Positions 11,014 through 21,058 of a DNA stretch of 39,405 nucleotides are shown one piece after another. Every line of letters begins with the position of its first letter. Positions within the stretch are counted from its first letter, which is position 1. Both the position numbers and the translations under genes were made by a program. Below the pieces are notes generated by a model. That model saw only the letters and a list, made by a program, of their open reading frames with translations, ran no database searches and was not told the DNA's origin. This DNA is from an uncultured bacterium. Lineage in GTDB: Bacteria; Bacteroidota; Bacteroidia; Chitinophagales; Chitinophagaceae. The stretch is taken from the NCBI GenBank assembly GCA_903921675.1, contig CAIXQW010000194.1, forward strand, positions 1 through 39,405. The letters run 5' to 3'.

Positions 11014-11745
11014 TTAAAAAGAATAAGTAAAATTTAAATTAAAACCAACACCTACACTTGATTTTTTTAAATTAGAATAAGGATCATTAATTATTTTAGA
11101 ATCTCGAGATGAAGAAGTGAAAATATCAAAATACGGAGCAAGATCCATGCTTAAGCCTTTATATAAGTGGGTTCTATAAGCCAAGGTGGGCATTATGGAG
11201 GTTCTAACAACATTATTATCGACAAGCTGATTTGGACTACCTGTTCCTCTGCTATCTTCTAATACATACTTAACGCCATATACATTATATTTTAATTTTA
11301 TACCATAAGAAAAAGAACTAAATAAAGGGTAACCGATTGTTGCCTTAAAAAAGCCAACATTCACACCAAATTTATTATTCATTTCAAAGGTATCAATACT
11401 ATAATAATCCCTGCTATAAAAATTAGCAAGTTGCAATCTACTACTGTAAGTAAAAATATTATTGAATTCAAAATTATTTAACTTATAAGACTTATAACTT
11501 TTACTAATGCCTAACTCTCCCCAATATCCACGAAACAATTGTCTTTGAAATCCTATTCCAATCATTCTTTGCATTAAATCGGAAATACTTAAATAACCTG
11601 CATTGCTATTACGGAAATAAGATTTAGTTACATATTTCTTAACCTTATCGTCAGGCTGAAATTTTTTAGGAATGTTAGTTTGCGAAAAAGTAGCGTAACT
11701 TATCCCAAGTGCCATTGCACAAAGAATTGTATTTTTTAGTTTCAT
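11014..11745 (-). CDS. Putative outer-membrane beta-barrel protein, unknown
   Basis: Signal peptide MKLKNTILCAMALGISYATFSQ; alternating aromatic strands; ends VGVGFNLNFTYSF (C-terminal aromatic). Confidence 0.72.
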   Translation of the reverse strand: MKLKNTILCAMALGISYATFSQTNIPKKFQPDDKVKKYVTKSYFRNSNAGYLSISDLMQRMIGIGFQRQLFRGYWGELGISKSYKSYKLNNFEFNNIFTYSSRLQLANFYSRDYYSIDTFEMNNKFGVNVGFFKATIGYPLFSSFSYGIKLKYNVYGVKYVLEDSRGTGSPNQLVDNNVVRTSIMPTLAYRTHLYKGLSMDLAPYFDIFTSSSRDSKIINDPYSNLKKSSVGVGFNLNFTYSF

Positions 11746-11793
11746 TACAAATTGAATTAGATTTCAAATGTAATGAATTCTCTTTCAATAAAT

Positions 11794-12627
11794 TTAGAAC
11801 TCAAGAATTAATTGCATGACTTGCAACATGGCTTCTGAAGCACTACTAAAAGGATGTGTAGCTTCGAATGTATGTCCTGTATTTTCTATTATTTTAAGCT
11901 TAGCATCAGGTGCTGAACTTATAATATTTCTTGCGTGTGCAATATTTACAGTTTCATCATTAGCTGCATGAATAATTAAAAATGGCATTTGAAGATTTGA
12001 AGCTTTTACAGATATATCAAAGGCAGATTGATGCATAAAATAATCTTCATGCAACTGAAAATAAAGCGGCATTTGCTGATTGGTTCTAGCATTGGCTATA
12101 TAATGAACGCCACTTACTTTCCAAGCTTCTATATGAATACCTGCTAGCAAATTTTCGAAACTACTTACTGCATTCAAAGTAATTATTTTGGTAAAGCAGT
12201 TGAGTTTTTCAGCGGCAATTATAGCCATTCCACCACCTCGGCTATGACCTATTAATGTAATATTTTGTGTGTCGCATTTTTTAAAAACATCATCAGTGCT
12301 TTTTTGCAAAAAGTTAATTGCATTTTGTATATCTATTAGTTCTTTCGAAAAATTGTTATTCCCAAATGCATCAAGGTCTATAAATTTTTCTCTTGTATCT
12401 TCGTCAATGCCTACTCCGTTGTGGCTAAAATTAATTTTCACAACCGTATTCCCTTTTTCGGCTAATGTATTGGCAATATAAGGATAAAAACCCCAGTCCT
12501 TAAAACTCTTAAACCCATGCACTATAAAATATAAATTACCATTAGCGTTGGCAGCTGGATAAGTAACATCTAACAAAGCATTTCTATCGTTTGCACCTAT
12601 GTATATAAATGATTTATTAGCTATCAT
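11794..12627 (-). CDS. Alpha/beta hydrolase
   Basis: FIVHGFKSFKDWGFYPYIANTLAEKG, nucleophile elbow GHSRGGGMA, late Asp/His region IHAANDETVNI...NTGHTFE. Confidence 0.88.
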   Translation of the reverse strand: MIANKSFIYIGANDRNALLDVTYPAANANGNLYFIVHGFKSFKDWGFYPYIANTLAEKGNTVVKINFSHNGVGIDEDTREKFIDLDAFGNNNFSKELIDIQNAINFLQKSTDDVFKKCDTQNITLIGHSRGGGMAIIAAEKLNCFTKIITLNAVSSFENLLAGIHIEAWKVSGVHYIANARTNQQMPLYFQLHEDYFMHQSAFDISVKASNLQMPFLIIHAANDETVNIAHARNIISSAPDAKLKIIENTGHTFEATHPFSSASEAMLQVMQLILEF

Positions 12628-13091
12628 GATTTACCTGTTGCTTGTTCATAAATTGTATCAATCAATAAATTATTACTATCTGCAGCTTGTGTAGCTAACT
12701 CATCGCAACGATTGTTGCCAGCATTGGTAGCATGGCCTTTTACCCAATGAAATTTTATATTATGTTTTTTATGCAAAGCAATATATCGATTCCATAGGTC
12801 TGGATTTTTTTTATCTTTAAATCCTTTTTTTATCCATCCCCAAATCCAACCTTTTTCTACAGCGTCAACCACATATTTACTATCTGTATAAATATGTACC
12901 TCGCATTCTTCTACTTTTAAAGATTCCAAACCTACAATTACTGCAAGCAATTCCATTCTGTTATTAGTAGTGTATCTGAAGCCAGCACTTAATTCTTTTT
13001 GATGCTTACCACTTATTAGAATTACTCCATAACCTCCTCTGCCAGGATTGCCTCGGCTTGCGCCATCTGTGTATATGGTAATTTGGGGCAA
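12624..13091 (-). CDS. rnhA: Ribonuclease HI; start chosen at TTG 13091 (ORF-track ORF extends to 13166)
   Basis: PQITIYTDGASRGNPGRGGYGVIL...NNRMELLAVIVGLE...IYTDSKYVVDAV...HWVKGHATNAGNNRCDELA. The upstream 25 residues do not look like RNase H. Confidence 0.93.
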   Translation of the reverse strand: MPQITIYTDGASRGNPGRGGYGVILISGKHQKELSAGFRYTTNNRMELLAVIVGLESLKVEECEVHIYTDSKYVVDAVEKGWIWGWIKKGFKDKKNPDLWNRYIALHKKHNIKFHWVKGHATNAGNNRCDELATQAADSNNLLIDTIYEQATGKS

Positions 13092-13171
13092 GAAAAATGA
13101 AAATTGTCTTTTAGATAGGTAGTTATGAACTATAACAAATTTATTAGAAGCGTCTGAATTCGACAAAGTTA

Positions 13172-14494
13172 TTACCTCATTCCAGGAATTTTCATATTCA
13201 TTCCGCCACCCATTTTATTCATTTGCTTCATCATATCACGCATTTGTTCAAATTGTTTCATAAATGCATTTACCTCTGCTATTTGCTTACCACTTCCTTT
13301 TGCAATTCTTTGGCGGCGACTAGTACTAATAATATCTGGATTGTTTCTTTCTTCTTTGGTCATGCTGTCTATCATCGCTTCTATGCCTTTGAATGCATCG
13401 TCGCTAATATCTACATCTTTGATGGCTTTGCCCACACCTGGTATCATGGCTAATAAGTCTTTCATATTACCCATTTTTTTAATTTGTCCCAGCTGTGTTT
13501 TAAAATCTTCAAAATCAAATTTATTCTGACGAATTTTTTTCTCTAACTTCTTGCTTTCTACTTCATCAAATTGTGCCTGGGCTCTTTCTACCAAAGTAGT
13601 AATATCTCCCATGCCCAAAATACGCTGTGCCATTCTTTCTGGGTAGAAAATATCTAGGGTGTCTAGTTTTTCTCCCATACTCACAAACTTAATTGGCTTA
13701 TTTACAATGTAGCGAATGGTTAATGCGGCACCGCCACGCGTATCACCATCTAGTTTGGTTAGTACCACACCAGTAAAGTCTAATCTTTCATTAAAAGCTT
13801 GTGCAGTATTAACCGCATCTTGCCCTGTCATGCTATCTACCACAAACAAAATTTCGTGAGGGTTTACTGCATTTTTTACATTGGCTACTTCTGTCATCAT
13901 TACTTCATCTACTGCAAGTCTTCCTGCGGTATCTATAATAATCACATTATTTTTATTTTCTTTTGCATAAGCTATTGCATTTTGTGCAATGCTAACTGCA
14001 TCTTTATTTTCTCTTTCTATAAAAACGGGTACACCCACTTGATCTGCTAATACATTCAACTGATCCATAGCGGCTGGCCTGTAAATATCCGCAGCTACCA
14101 ATAAAGGTTTTTTCCCTTTCTTTTTTAAATGCATGGCTAGCTTACCACTAAAAGTAGTTTTACCACTACCTTGCAAACCAGCTATTAATATGATTGTAGG
14201 ATTTGCATCGCTTTCAAAAGTAGCTTCTGCACCACCCATTAATTCTGTTAATTCATCCTTTACAATTTTTACCATCAATTGGCCAGGACTAATAGCCGTT
14301 AATACTTTTTCGCCAATTGCTTTTTCTTTAATTTTATCGGTTAATTCTTTTGCAATTTTATAGCTAACATCGGCATCTACCAAAGCACGACGAATTTCTT
14401 TTACTGTACTAGCAATATTAATTTCGGAGATACGACCCTCTCCTTTTAATAATTTAAAGGCGCCCTCTAGTCTTTCACTTAAATTTTCGAACAT
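13172..14494 (-). CDS. ffh: Signal recognition particle protein Ffh (start MFENLSERLEG at 14494; ORF-track version is 5'-extended)
   Basis: LIAGLQGSGKTTFSGKLA, VAADIYRPAAMDQL, IIDTAGRLAVDEVMM, TKLDGDTRGGAAL, Met-rich C-terminus MRDMMKQMNKMGGGMNMKIPGMR. Confidence 0.97.
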   Translation of the reverse strand: MFENLSERLEGAFKLLKGEGRISEINIASTVKEIRRALVDADVSYKIAKELTDKIKEKAIGEKVLTAISPGQLMVKIVKDELTELMGGAEATFESDANPTIILIAGLQGSGKTTFSGKLAMHLKKKGKKPLLVAADIYRPAAMDQLNVLADQVGVPVFIERENKDAVSIAQNAIAYAKENKNNVIIIDTAGRLAVDEVMMTEVANVKNAVNPHEILFVVDSMTGQDAVNTAQAFNERLDFTGVVLTKLDGDTRGGAALTIRYIVNKPIKFVSMGEKLDTLDIFYPERMAQRILGMGDITTLVERAQAQFDEVESKKLEKKIRQNKFDFEDFKTQLGQIKKMGNMKDLLAMIPGVGKAIKDVDISDDAFKGIEAMIDSMTKEERNNPDIISTSRRQRIAKGSGKQIAEVNAFMKQFEQMRDMMKQMNKMGGGMNMKIPGMR

Positions 14495-14582
14495 AGTATT
14501 TTTGGTATTTTTTGGTTGGCAAATGTCGTATTTTTTTTTGGGAGCGCAAACCAATATTTTACCATTTTCAAAAAATAGCAAC

Positions 14583-14590
14583 TACTTTTG
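14583..14590 (+). promoter_or_regulatory. Bacteroidota-type -7 box TACTTTTG upstream of M42 peptidase
   Basis: Matches the TAnnTTTG consensus, 24 nt upstream of the ATG at 14615. Confidence 0.5.
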
Positions 14591-14614
14591 GCAAATCAAA
14601 ATTTTAGCAACAAA

Positions 14615-15706
14615 ATGCCGAAAAAAGACAATTCCATTTTCACAGAAAAATCTTTACAATTTATTAATGAATACCTTAATAATGCCTCTCCTGCAGGCTT
14701 TGAGGCAAGTGGGCAAAAAATTTGGTTAGATTATATTACGCCTTTTATTGACCATTATTTGATAGATAATTATGGGAATACTGTGGGCATTATTAATCCA
14801 AAGGCAAAATTTAAAGTAGTGATAGAGGCCCATGCCGATGAAATTAGCTGGATGGTAAAATTTATTAGTGCCGATGGTTTTATATCTGTGATAGGCAATG
14901 GTGGCATGGATCCGCAAATCGCACTTGGCAAAACAGTAAATATTCATACAGAAAATGGCATTGTGCAAGGTGTATTTGGATGGCCTGCAATACATAAAAG
15001 AGAGCCTGGCAAAGATGCGCATCCAAAAACAAAAATGCTATGGATAGATGTAGGCGCAAAAAACAAAAAAGACATTGAAAAGCTAGGAATAGAAATTGGG
15101 AATGTCTGTACTTATGCAGAAGGCTTTCAGGTACTGAACCACGGCTATTGGATAGGCAGAGCCATGGATAATAAAATGGGTGGTGTAATAATAGCAGAAG
15201 TAGCTAGGCTATTAAAAGAAAGCAAAACAAAATTACCTTTTGGGTTGTACATTGTAAATGCAGTGCAAGAAGAAGTAGGATTGAATGGCGCCAGCATGAT
15301 AGTAGAAACGATAGAACCAGATATGGCTATCGTTACAGATGTAACACATGACACCTGCACACCTAATATAGAAATGAAGATAGAGGGTGAAGTATATTGC
15401 GGTAAAGGGCCGGCTATTATGATAGCACCAAGTGTGCACCAAACTGTTTTGAAGCTAATTAAACAAACTGCAAAAAACAGTAAAATTCCATTTCAGTTAG
15501 AAGCTTGTAGCCCAGAAACTGGTACAGATACAGATGCATTTGCATATGGCAATTGTGGTGTACCAAGTGCATTGATTTCTTTGCCATTACGCTATATGCA
15601 TACTAGTGTGGAAATGTTGCACCAACAAGATGTAGAAAATTGCATTCTACTAATTTTAGAAACATTAAAAAATATTGATATAGATGCTAAGTTTACTTGG
15701 AAGTAG
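14615..15706 (+). CDS. M42 family metallopeptidase (glutamyl/endoglucanase-type aminopeptidase)
   Basis: NNASPAGFEASGQKIW; EAHADEISWMVKFI; GRAMDNKMGGVIIAEV; VNAVQEEVGLNGA; SPETGTDTDAFAYGNCGVPSALISLPLRYMHTSVEML. ORF-track start at TTG 14588 lies in a -7 box; ATG 14615 preferred. Confidence 0.92.
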   Translation: MPKKDNSIFTEKSLQFINEYLNNASPAGFEASGQKIWLDYITPFIDHYLIDNYGNTVGIINPKAKFKVVIEAHADEISWMVKFISADGFISVIGNGGMDPQIALGKTVNIHTENGIVQGVFGWPAIHKREPGKDAHPKTKMLWIDVGAKNKKDIEKLGIEIGNVCTYAEGFQVLNHGYWIGRAMDNKMGGVIIAEVARLLKESKTKLPFGLYIVNAVQEEVGLNGASMIVETIEPDMAIVTDVTHDTCTPNIEMKIEGEVYCGKGPAIMIAPSVHQTVLKLIKQTAKNSKIPFQLEACSPETGTDTDAFAYGNCGVPSALISLPLRYMHTSVEMLHQQDVENCILLILETLKNIDIDAKFTWK

Positions 15707-15811
15707 ACGACTTAAAGTTTTTAAAATACATCAAGAAAATGACTGTTAAAAAAAACAGAAAAAAAATTTCTCTCTTCAACTAATCAATAGAAAACTAGTC
15801 CATCAACCGAT

Positions 15812-18800
15812 ATGCAAAATAATAACTTAGCAATTTTACAAGGAACATGTATTCCAGAAATTTTAGCACCAACTACTCTAACTGCCTTATTGCAAGAAGC
15901 ATTTATAATGCATGCAAATAACAAGGCAATTGTTTTTGAAAACACGAGTTTTACTTATGCAGATATAGATAATTGGAGCAATGCATGTGCAGCAGATATA
16001 ATAGCCAAAGGCGCACAGGTTGGTGATTGTATTGGGGTATGGTATCCTAGAAGTGTGCAGCTACACATAGCAATATTAGGAATTTTAAAAGCAGGCTGTA
16101 CTTATATGCCTTTTGATGATGAAATGCCAGCAGATAGAGTGCAAGGTGTATTGCAGGATGTACAAGCTAAATTTTGTTTCACAAAAAATACACTTACTAT
16201 TCCTTGCTATACCTTAGAAGTAGTTGCACTGCCAACAGAAAAAATTAGTTTGCCTAGTATATCTATTACGCCAAAGCAACCTGCTTATATATTATTTACA
16301 AGTGGTAGCACAGGTAAGCCAAAGGGCATTCCTATTTCGCAATTTCAGATAGCACATTTGGTGCAAGCAGAGCAACACATTTTACAAATAAAGCCAACAG
16401 ATAAAGTGTACCAAGGTTTTAGTGTAAGCTTTGATATGTGGTGCGAAGAAACTTTCATTAGTTTTTTTGCAGGTGCTTGTATTTATGTGGCTACTGCTAC
16501 TAATGCAAAAGCTATTGACGAAGTAGGTGCAATGCTCAATAAATTAAAAATTACAGTATTACATGCAGTACCTAGTTTGCTTGCAGTAATAGAGGAAAGT
16601 ATACCAACACTAAGAATTGTAAATGCTGGTGGCGAAGCATGCACTACACCTGTTTTGCAAAAATGGAGTACACCAAACATTACATTTTACAATAGTTATG
16701 GACCAACAGAAACTACTGTTACTAGCAGTATGATTGCTTTGCAGCCCAATGACACGATTACTATTGGGCATCCATTGCCCAACTATTATTATGCAATAGT
16801 AGATGAAACAAATAATATAGTTCCACTAGGTGTGCAAGGCGAATTAATAATTACAGGTGCTGGAGTTGGCACACAATATTTACATCTGCCAGAATTAACT
16901 ACACAAAAATTTATTCCAAATCATTTGCAAGAATATGGCCTGCAAGGCGATACGATATACAAAACCGGTGATGATGCAATAATAAATGCAGATGGTACAG
17001 TTACCTATATCGGTAGGCAAGATGACCAAGTAAAAATTCGTGGCTACAGAATAGAATTAGGTGAAATAGAAAATCAATTGGCGCAATGTACTGGTGTAAA
17101 TACTTGTGCCATTAAAGTACAAAAAGACCAATTGCTGCAAGACCATTTGATTGGCTATGTAGTGCCCAATAAAAATGAAACAATTGTTCAAGAAAATATT
17201 CAACATCAATTACAAAAGGTATTGGCACCTTATATGATGCCTAAAGAAATAATTGTGTTGGATGAAATGCCACGCTTACCTAGTGGCAAAATCAATAGAA
17301 AATTATTACCTATTCCAACTGCCTTTACTGTACCAATGGACAATAGCACTTTTACTTTTGATGCAAATACATCTATCAAAGAAAAAGTTTTAAAAACGTT
17401 GCATCATTTTTTTACAGATAAAGACATAGACGACAACAAAGATTTTTTTACAGACCTCAATGGACATAGCCTATTGGCAGCAGGCTTTGTAAGTCGCTTA
17501 CGCAAAGATGCTGGTATTACACATGCTAGCCTTAGAGATGTGTATGCGCACAGACCTTTGCGCAATTTAATAACCGAATGGGAGAAAGACCAAGTTGTAA
17601 GCACAGCAGAAAAAACTGCATTTCAACCCATATCTAAAATGCGCCATAGATTGTGTTGGCTAGCGCAAACTTTTGCATTGTTTATTATTTATGGATTGTT
17701 TGCATCGCAAATTTATTTACCATACTTGGGTTACTATTATGTGCAAACAGAAACCGAAAGTCATACTCTGGGTGTGCTAGCTTCTATTGGTTTGTTTTGC
17801 TTAGTACCTCCGGCATTATCACTTGTAAGTATTATTACCAAATGGATATTGATAGGCCGCTACAAAGCTGGTGAATATCCGCTGTGGGGAATTTATTATT
17901 TTAAATGGTGGTTTGTAGAAAAATTAGAAAGTTTGGTGCAAATAAATTTCTTGAATGGCACACCAATATATAGAGCCTACCTGCGCTTAAAAGGCTGCAC
18001 CATAGGCGCAGATGCACAGTTTGGCCCACTGCAAATGCAAGCAGAAGATTTAATAGAAATTGGTGCCAATGTTAGTATTAGTTCTGGTGTGTTATTTAAT
18101 AATGTAGTGGTAGAAGATGGGCTTGTAAAATTTACAGAAATAAAAATTGGCAATCATGCTTATGTTGGTAGCAACTGCATCATCAATGGCAATACTGTAA
18201 TAGAAGATTGGGGAGAGTTGAAAGATTTAAGCCTGATGCAAAGTGGCACAACCATTCAAAAAGGTGAAGAATGGGGAGGAAGCCCATGCGCAAAAGTTGG
18301 TAATAAAGAAGCTGCAGAAATGCAAGCACCACCTACTACCCCACAATGGAAAAAAAATTATTACTTTGCAAGATTTTCTGCATTGCTGATTATATTTCCG
18401 GTAGCTATTTTGTTGCCATTGGTACCTGTAATAACGGCAGTAACAGAGCTAGACAATGCAGCAGATGATTACGACTTTAGCTATTTTGTATGGATACCAC
18501 TTTTATCTTTGCTATACATGACGCTTTTTGCATTGCAAACTATTATCGTCAATAAAATTTTAACTCGCAATATTAAGCCAGGCATCTACTCTATTTACAG
18601 CCCTACTTATTTTAAAAAATGGTTGAGTGATCAGTTTCTTACATTGTCATTAATCATCATGCATCCATTGTTTGCCACAGTTTATGTAAGTGCATTTTTC
18701 AGAGCATTAGGTGCAAAAATTGGTAAATACACAGAAATTTCTACAGCCAATAATGTAAGCCATGTATTGTTAGAAATTGGTGATAATAGTTTTATAGCAG

Positions 18801-19747
18801 ATAATGTAAACCTTGGTGAAAGCGATGTGCGCAATCAAACATTGATATTAGAAAAAACAAAGATTGGCAATAAAACTTTTGTAGGCAATAGTGCGCATGT
18901 GCCGCAAGGTTATACTTTGGGCAACGATATGTTGATAGGCGTTTTAAGTTTGCCACCAACTCCAGAACAGTTGCTATCCAACGACAGCAAAGATTGGTTT
19001 GGCTCGCCGGCTGTAGCCTTGCCACGCAGACAAGATAGCGGCATTTATGATAGTACACTTACACACAGACCAAGTAAAAGAGTTTGGTTAGCTAGGGCTA
19101 CTATAGAATTGATTCGCATTATACTACCAGAAACTATTTTGCTAATGGCAAGCTTTTTATTTATTGCTTATGTGCATGATGTATTAATGGAAAATACTTG
19201 GTGGCAGTTTATTTTATTATACCCAATTTACTTTTTTGTATTTATTGCCTTTCCTTGTTTTGCTATTACAGTTATTTTAAAATGGTTGGTGGTAGGCAAA
19301 TACAAACCTGCATCTTGGCCAATGTGGAACTACAAAGTATGGTGCAGCGAAGCTATTACAAGCGTGTATGAATCTGTAGCTGTGCCATTTTTTCTAGAGC
19401 ATTTAAAAGGCACACCTTGGCTACCAATTTGCTTAAGAGCATTTGGTGTAAAAACCGGCAAACGAATTTATTTAGATACAACAGATTTTACAGAACATGA
19501 TTTAACAAGTATAGCAGACGAAGCTATGCTAAATGCCGACTGCGGCCCACAAACACATTTGTTTGAAGATAGAGTAATGAAAATGGGTACCATACATATA
19601 GGTAAACGCACAAAAATTGGTGCAGGTACTATTATATTATACGATACGGTAATAGGCGACGAAGTAAAAATAGAAAGCCTAAGCCTAGTAATGAAAGGCG
19701 AGCATTTAATGGATAGCACAAATTGGAATGGGAATCCGTTGAGGTAA
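15812..19747 (+). CDS. Pls/PosA-family non-ribosomal peptide synthetase-like protein: adenylation domain, peptidyl carrier protein, multi-pass C-terminus with three left-handed beta-helix (hexapeptide) segments
   Basis: A-domain motifs YILFTSGSTGKPKGIP, NSYGPTETTVTSSM, YKTGDDAIINADGTVTYIGRQDDQVKIRGYRIELGEIE, PRLPSGKINRK; PCP DLNGHSLLAAGFV; hydrophobic segments alternating with IGADAQFG.../KIGKYTEIST.../HIGKRTKIGAGTIILYDTVIGDEVKI. Confidence 0.87.
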   Translation: MQNNNLAILQGTCIPEILAPTTLTALLQEAFIMHANNKAIVFENTSFTYADIDNWSNACAADIIAKGAQVGDCIGVWYPRSVQLHIAILGILKAGCTYMPFDDEMPADRVQGVLQDVQAKFCFTKNTLTIPCYTLEVVALPTEKISLPSISITPKQPAYILFTSGSTGKPKGIPISQFQIAHLVQAEQHILQIKPTDKVYQGFSVSFDMWCEETFISFFAGACIYVATATNAKAIDEVGAMLNKLKITVLHAVPSLLAVIEESIPTLRIVNAGGEACTTPVLQKWSTPNITFYNSYGPTETTVTSSMIALQPNDTITIGHPLPNYYYAIVDETNNIVPLGVQGELIITGAGVGTQYLHLPELTTQKFIPNHLQEYGLQGDTIYKTGDDAIINADGTVTYIGRQDDQVKIRGYRIELGEIENQLAQCTGVNTCAIKVQKDQLLQDHLIGYVVPNKNETIVQENIQHQLQKVLAPYMMPKEIIVLDEMPRLPSGKINRKLLPIPTAFTVPMDNSTFTFDANTSIKEKVLKTLHHFFTDKDIDDNKDFFTDLNGHSLLAAGFVSRLRKDAGITHASLRDVYAHRPLRNLITEWEKDQVVSTAEKTAFQPISKMRHRLCWLAQTFALFIIYGLFASQIYLPYLGYYYVQTETESHTLGVLASIGLFCLVPPALSLVSIITKWILIGRYKAGEYPLWGIYYFKWWFVEKLESLVQINFLNGTPIYRAYLRLKGCTIGADAQFGPLQMQAEDLIEIGANVSISSGVLFNNVVVEDGLVKFTEIKIGNHAYVGSNCIINGNTVIEDWGELKDLSLMQSGTTIQKGEEWGGSPCAKVGNKEAAEMQAPPTTPQWKKNYYFARFSALLIIFPVAILLPLVPVITAVTELDNAADDYDFSYFVWIPLLSLLYMTLFALQTIIVNKILTRNIKPGIYSIYSPTYFKKWLSDQFLTLSLIIMHPLFATVYVSAFFRALGAKIGKYTEISTANNVSHVLLEIGDNSFIADNVNLGESDVRNQTLILEKTKIGNKTFVGNSAHVPQGYTLGNDMLIGVLSLPPTPEQLLSNDSKDWFGSPAVALPRRQDSGIYDSTLTHRPSKRVWLARATIELIRIILPETILLMASFLFIAYVHDVLMENTWWQFILLYPIYFFVFIAFPCFAITVILKWLVVGKYKPASWPMWNYKVWCSEAITSVYESVAVPFFLEHLKGTPWLPICLRAFGVKTGKRIYLDTTDFTEHDLTSIADEAMLNADCGPQTHLFEDRVMKMGTIHIGKRTKIGAGTIILYDTVIGDEVKIESLSLVMKGEHLMDSTNWNGNPLR

Positions 19748-19751
19748 TTAG

Positions 19752-19863
19752 CATTTTGCAATTAACAATTAACAATGGGCAATTATCAATTTTCAATTAT
19801 CAATTATTAATTATTAATGTGCAATTCTCAATTCTCAATTTTCAATTTTCAATTAGCAATTTG
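19752..19863. repeat. Heptanucleotide tandem array, consensus CAATTNN, about 16 units in register
   Basis: Read directly: (CATTTTG) CAATTAA CAATTAA CAATGGG CAATTAT CAATTTT CAATTAT CAATTAT TAATTAT TAATGTG CAATTCT CAATTCT CAATTTT CAATTTT CAATTAG CAATTTG, with no phase slip. Confidence 0.92.
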
Positions 19864-19955
19864 TAACAAATAAAATAATGTTGTGTACAAACTATCTGAA
19901 CATTTTGCAACAAACTAAATTGAAACATCTTTTACTATTTTCATAAATTAAAATT

Positions 19956-19963
19956 TACTTTTG
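19956..19963 (+). promoter_or_regulatory. -7 box TACTTTTG of prfB
   Basis: Matches TAnnTTTG, 8 nt before the ATG at 19972. Confidence 0.5.
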
Positions 19964-19971
19964 CAATCGCT

Positions 19972-21048
19972 ATGACTATAGAGCAACTGAAAGAATTACG
20001 AGATAGAGAATCTGCCCTGCGCAGTTATTTGGCAATAGACGAAAGACTAGAAAAAATAGCCAACGACAAAGCATTGAGTGTAAGCGATGGTTTTTGGGAT
20101 GATAATAAACGCGCTACAGAAATTATTAAAGAAATTAATAAGAATGAATATTGGGTAAAATTGTATCAGCAAACCAAAGATGCAATTGATGATTTTGCAA
20201 TACTATTTGAATGTTGGAAAGATGGAGATAGCACAGAAGAAGAAACCAAATTGGCTTTTGATAAATGCAAAGAAGCCATAGAAACATGCGAATTTAAAAG
20301 CACACTCAATCAGCCCGAAGATGAGATGCATGCCGTAATGGTAATTAATAGTGGCGCAGGTGGCACAGAAAGCCAAGATTGGGCAGAGATGCTACTACGC
20401 ATGTACAAAATGTATGGCGATAAGCAAGGCTGGAAAGTAAGCGAAATAGATATTCAGTGGGGAGATGGCGCAGGCATTAAACAGGCTACACTAGAGTTTG
20501 AAGGCGAGTATAGCTATGGCTTATTAAAGGCAGAAAGTGGTGTGCACCGCCTAGTGCGCATTAGCCCATTTGATAGCAATGCGCGCAGGCATACTAGCTT
20601 TGCCAGTGTGTTTGTATACCCGCTAATAGATAATAGTATAGAAATAGAAGTAAACCCCGCTGACTGCGATTGGGATTTTTTCCGAAGTGGTGGTAGTGGT
20701 GGCCAAAATGTAAATAAAGTAGAAACCGCAGTGCGCCTAAAGCATAAGCCTAGTGGCATTATTGTAGAGTGCCAACAAGCCCGCACCCAAGGCGAAAACC
20801 GCGAGAAAGCCATGGCAATGCTAAAAAGCCAATTGTACGAATTGGAAATGCAAAAGCAACAAAGCCTAAAAGACGATGCCAATAGCAGTAAGAAAAAAAT
20901 TGAATGGGGCAGCCAAATACGCAGCTACGTTTTTCATCCATACAAAATGATAAAAGACCACCGCACCGATTACGAAGTAGGTAATGTAGGACCTGTGATG
21001 GATGGCGAGTTAGATGGATTTATTAAGGCGTATTTGATGGCGAATTAG
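19972..21048 (+). CDS. prfB: Peptide chain release factor 2 (uninterrupted ORF)
   Basis: SPF motif [22 protein letters not shown] (RF2 type) and GGQ motif [19 protein letters not shown]; continuous reading frame from the N-terminus. Confidence 0.96.
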   Translation: MTIEQLKELRDRESALRSYLAIDERLEKIANDKALSVSDGFWDDNKRATEIIKEINKNEYWVKLYQQTKDAIDDFAILFECWKDGDSTEEETKLAFDKCKEAIETCEFKSTLNQPEDEMHAVMVINSGAGGTESQDWAEMLLRMYKMYGDKQGWKVSEIDIQWGDGAGIKQATLEFEGEYSYGLLKAESGVHRLVRISPFDSNARRHTSFASVFVYPLIDNSIEIEVNPADCDWDFFRSGGSGGQNVNKVETAVRLKHKPSGIIVECQQARTQGENREKAMAMLKSQLYELEMQKQQSLKDDANSSKKKIEWGSQIRSYVFHPYKMIKDHRTDYEVGNVGPVMDGELDGFIKAYLMAN

Positions 21049-21058
21049 GTAAGACTTT

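Noticed and set aside
19752-19863. CRISPR array interpretation of the CAATT repeats
   Set aside because: Unit is only 7 bp with no spacers and no cas genes in the window.
20514-20941. Minus-strand ORFs 20514..20882 and 20759..20941
   Set aside because: Shadow ORFs within prfB.
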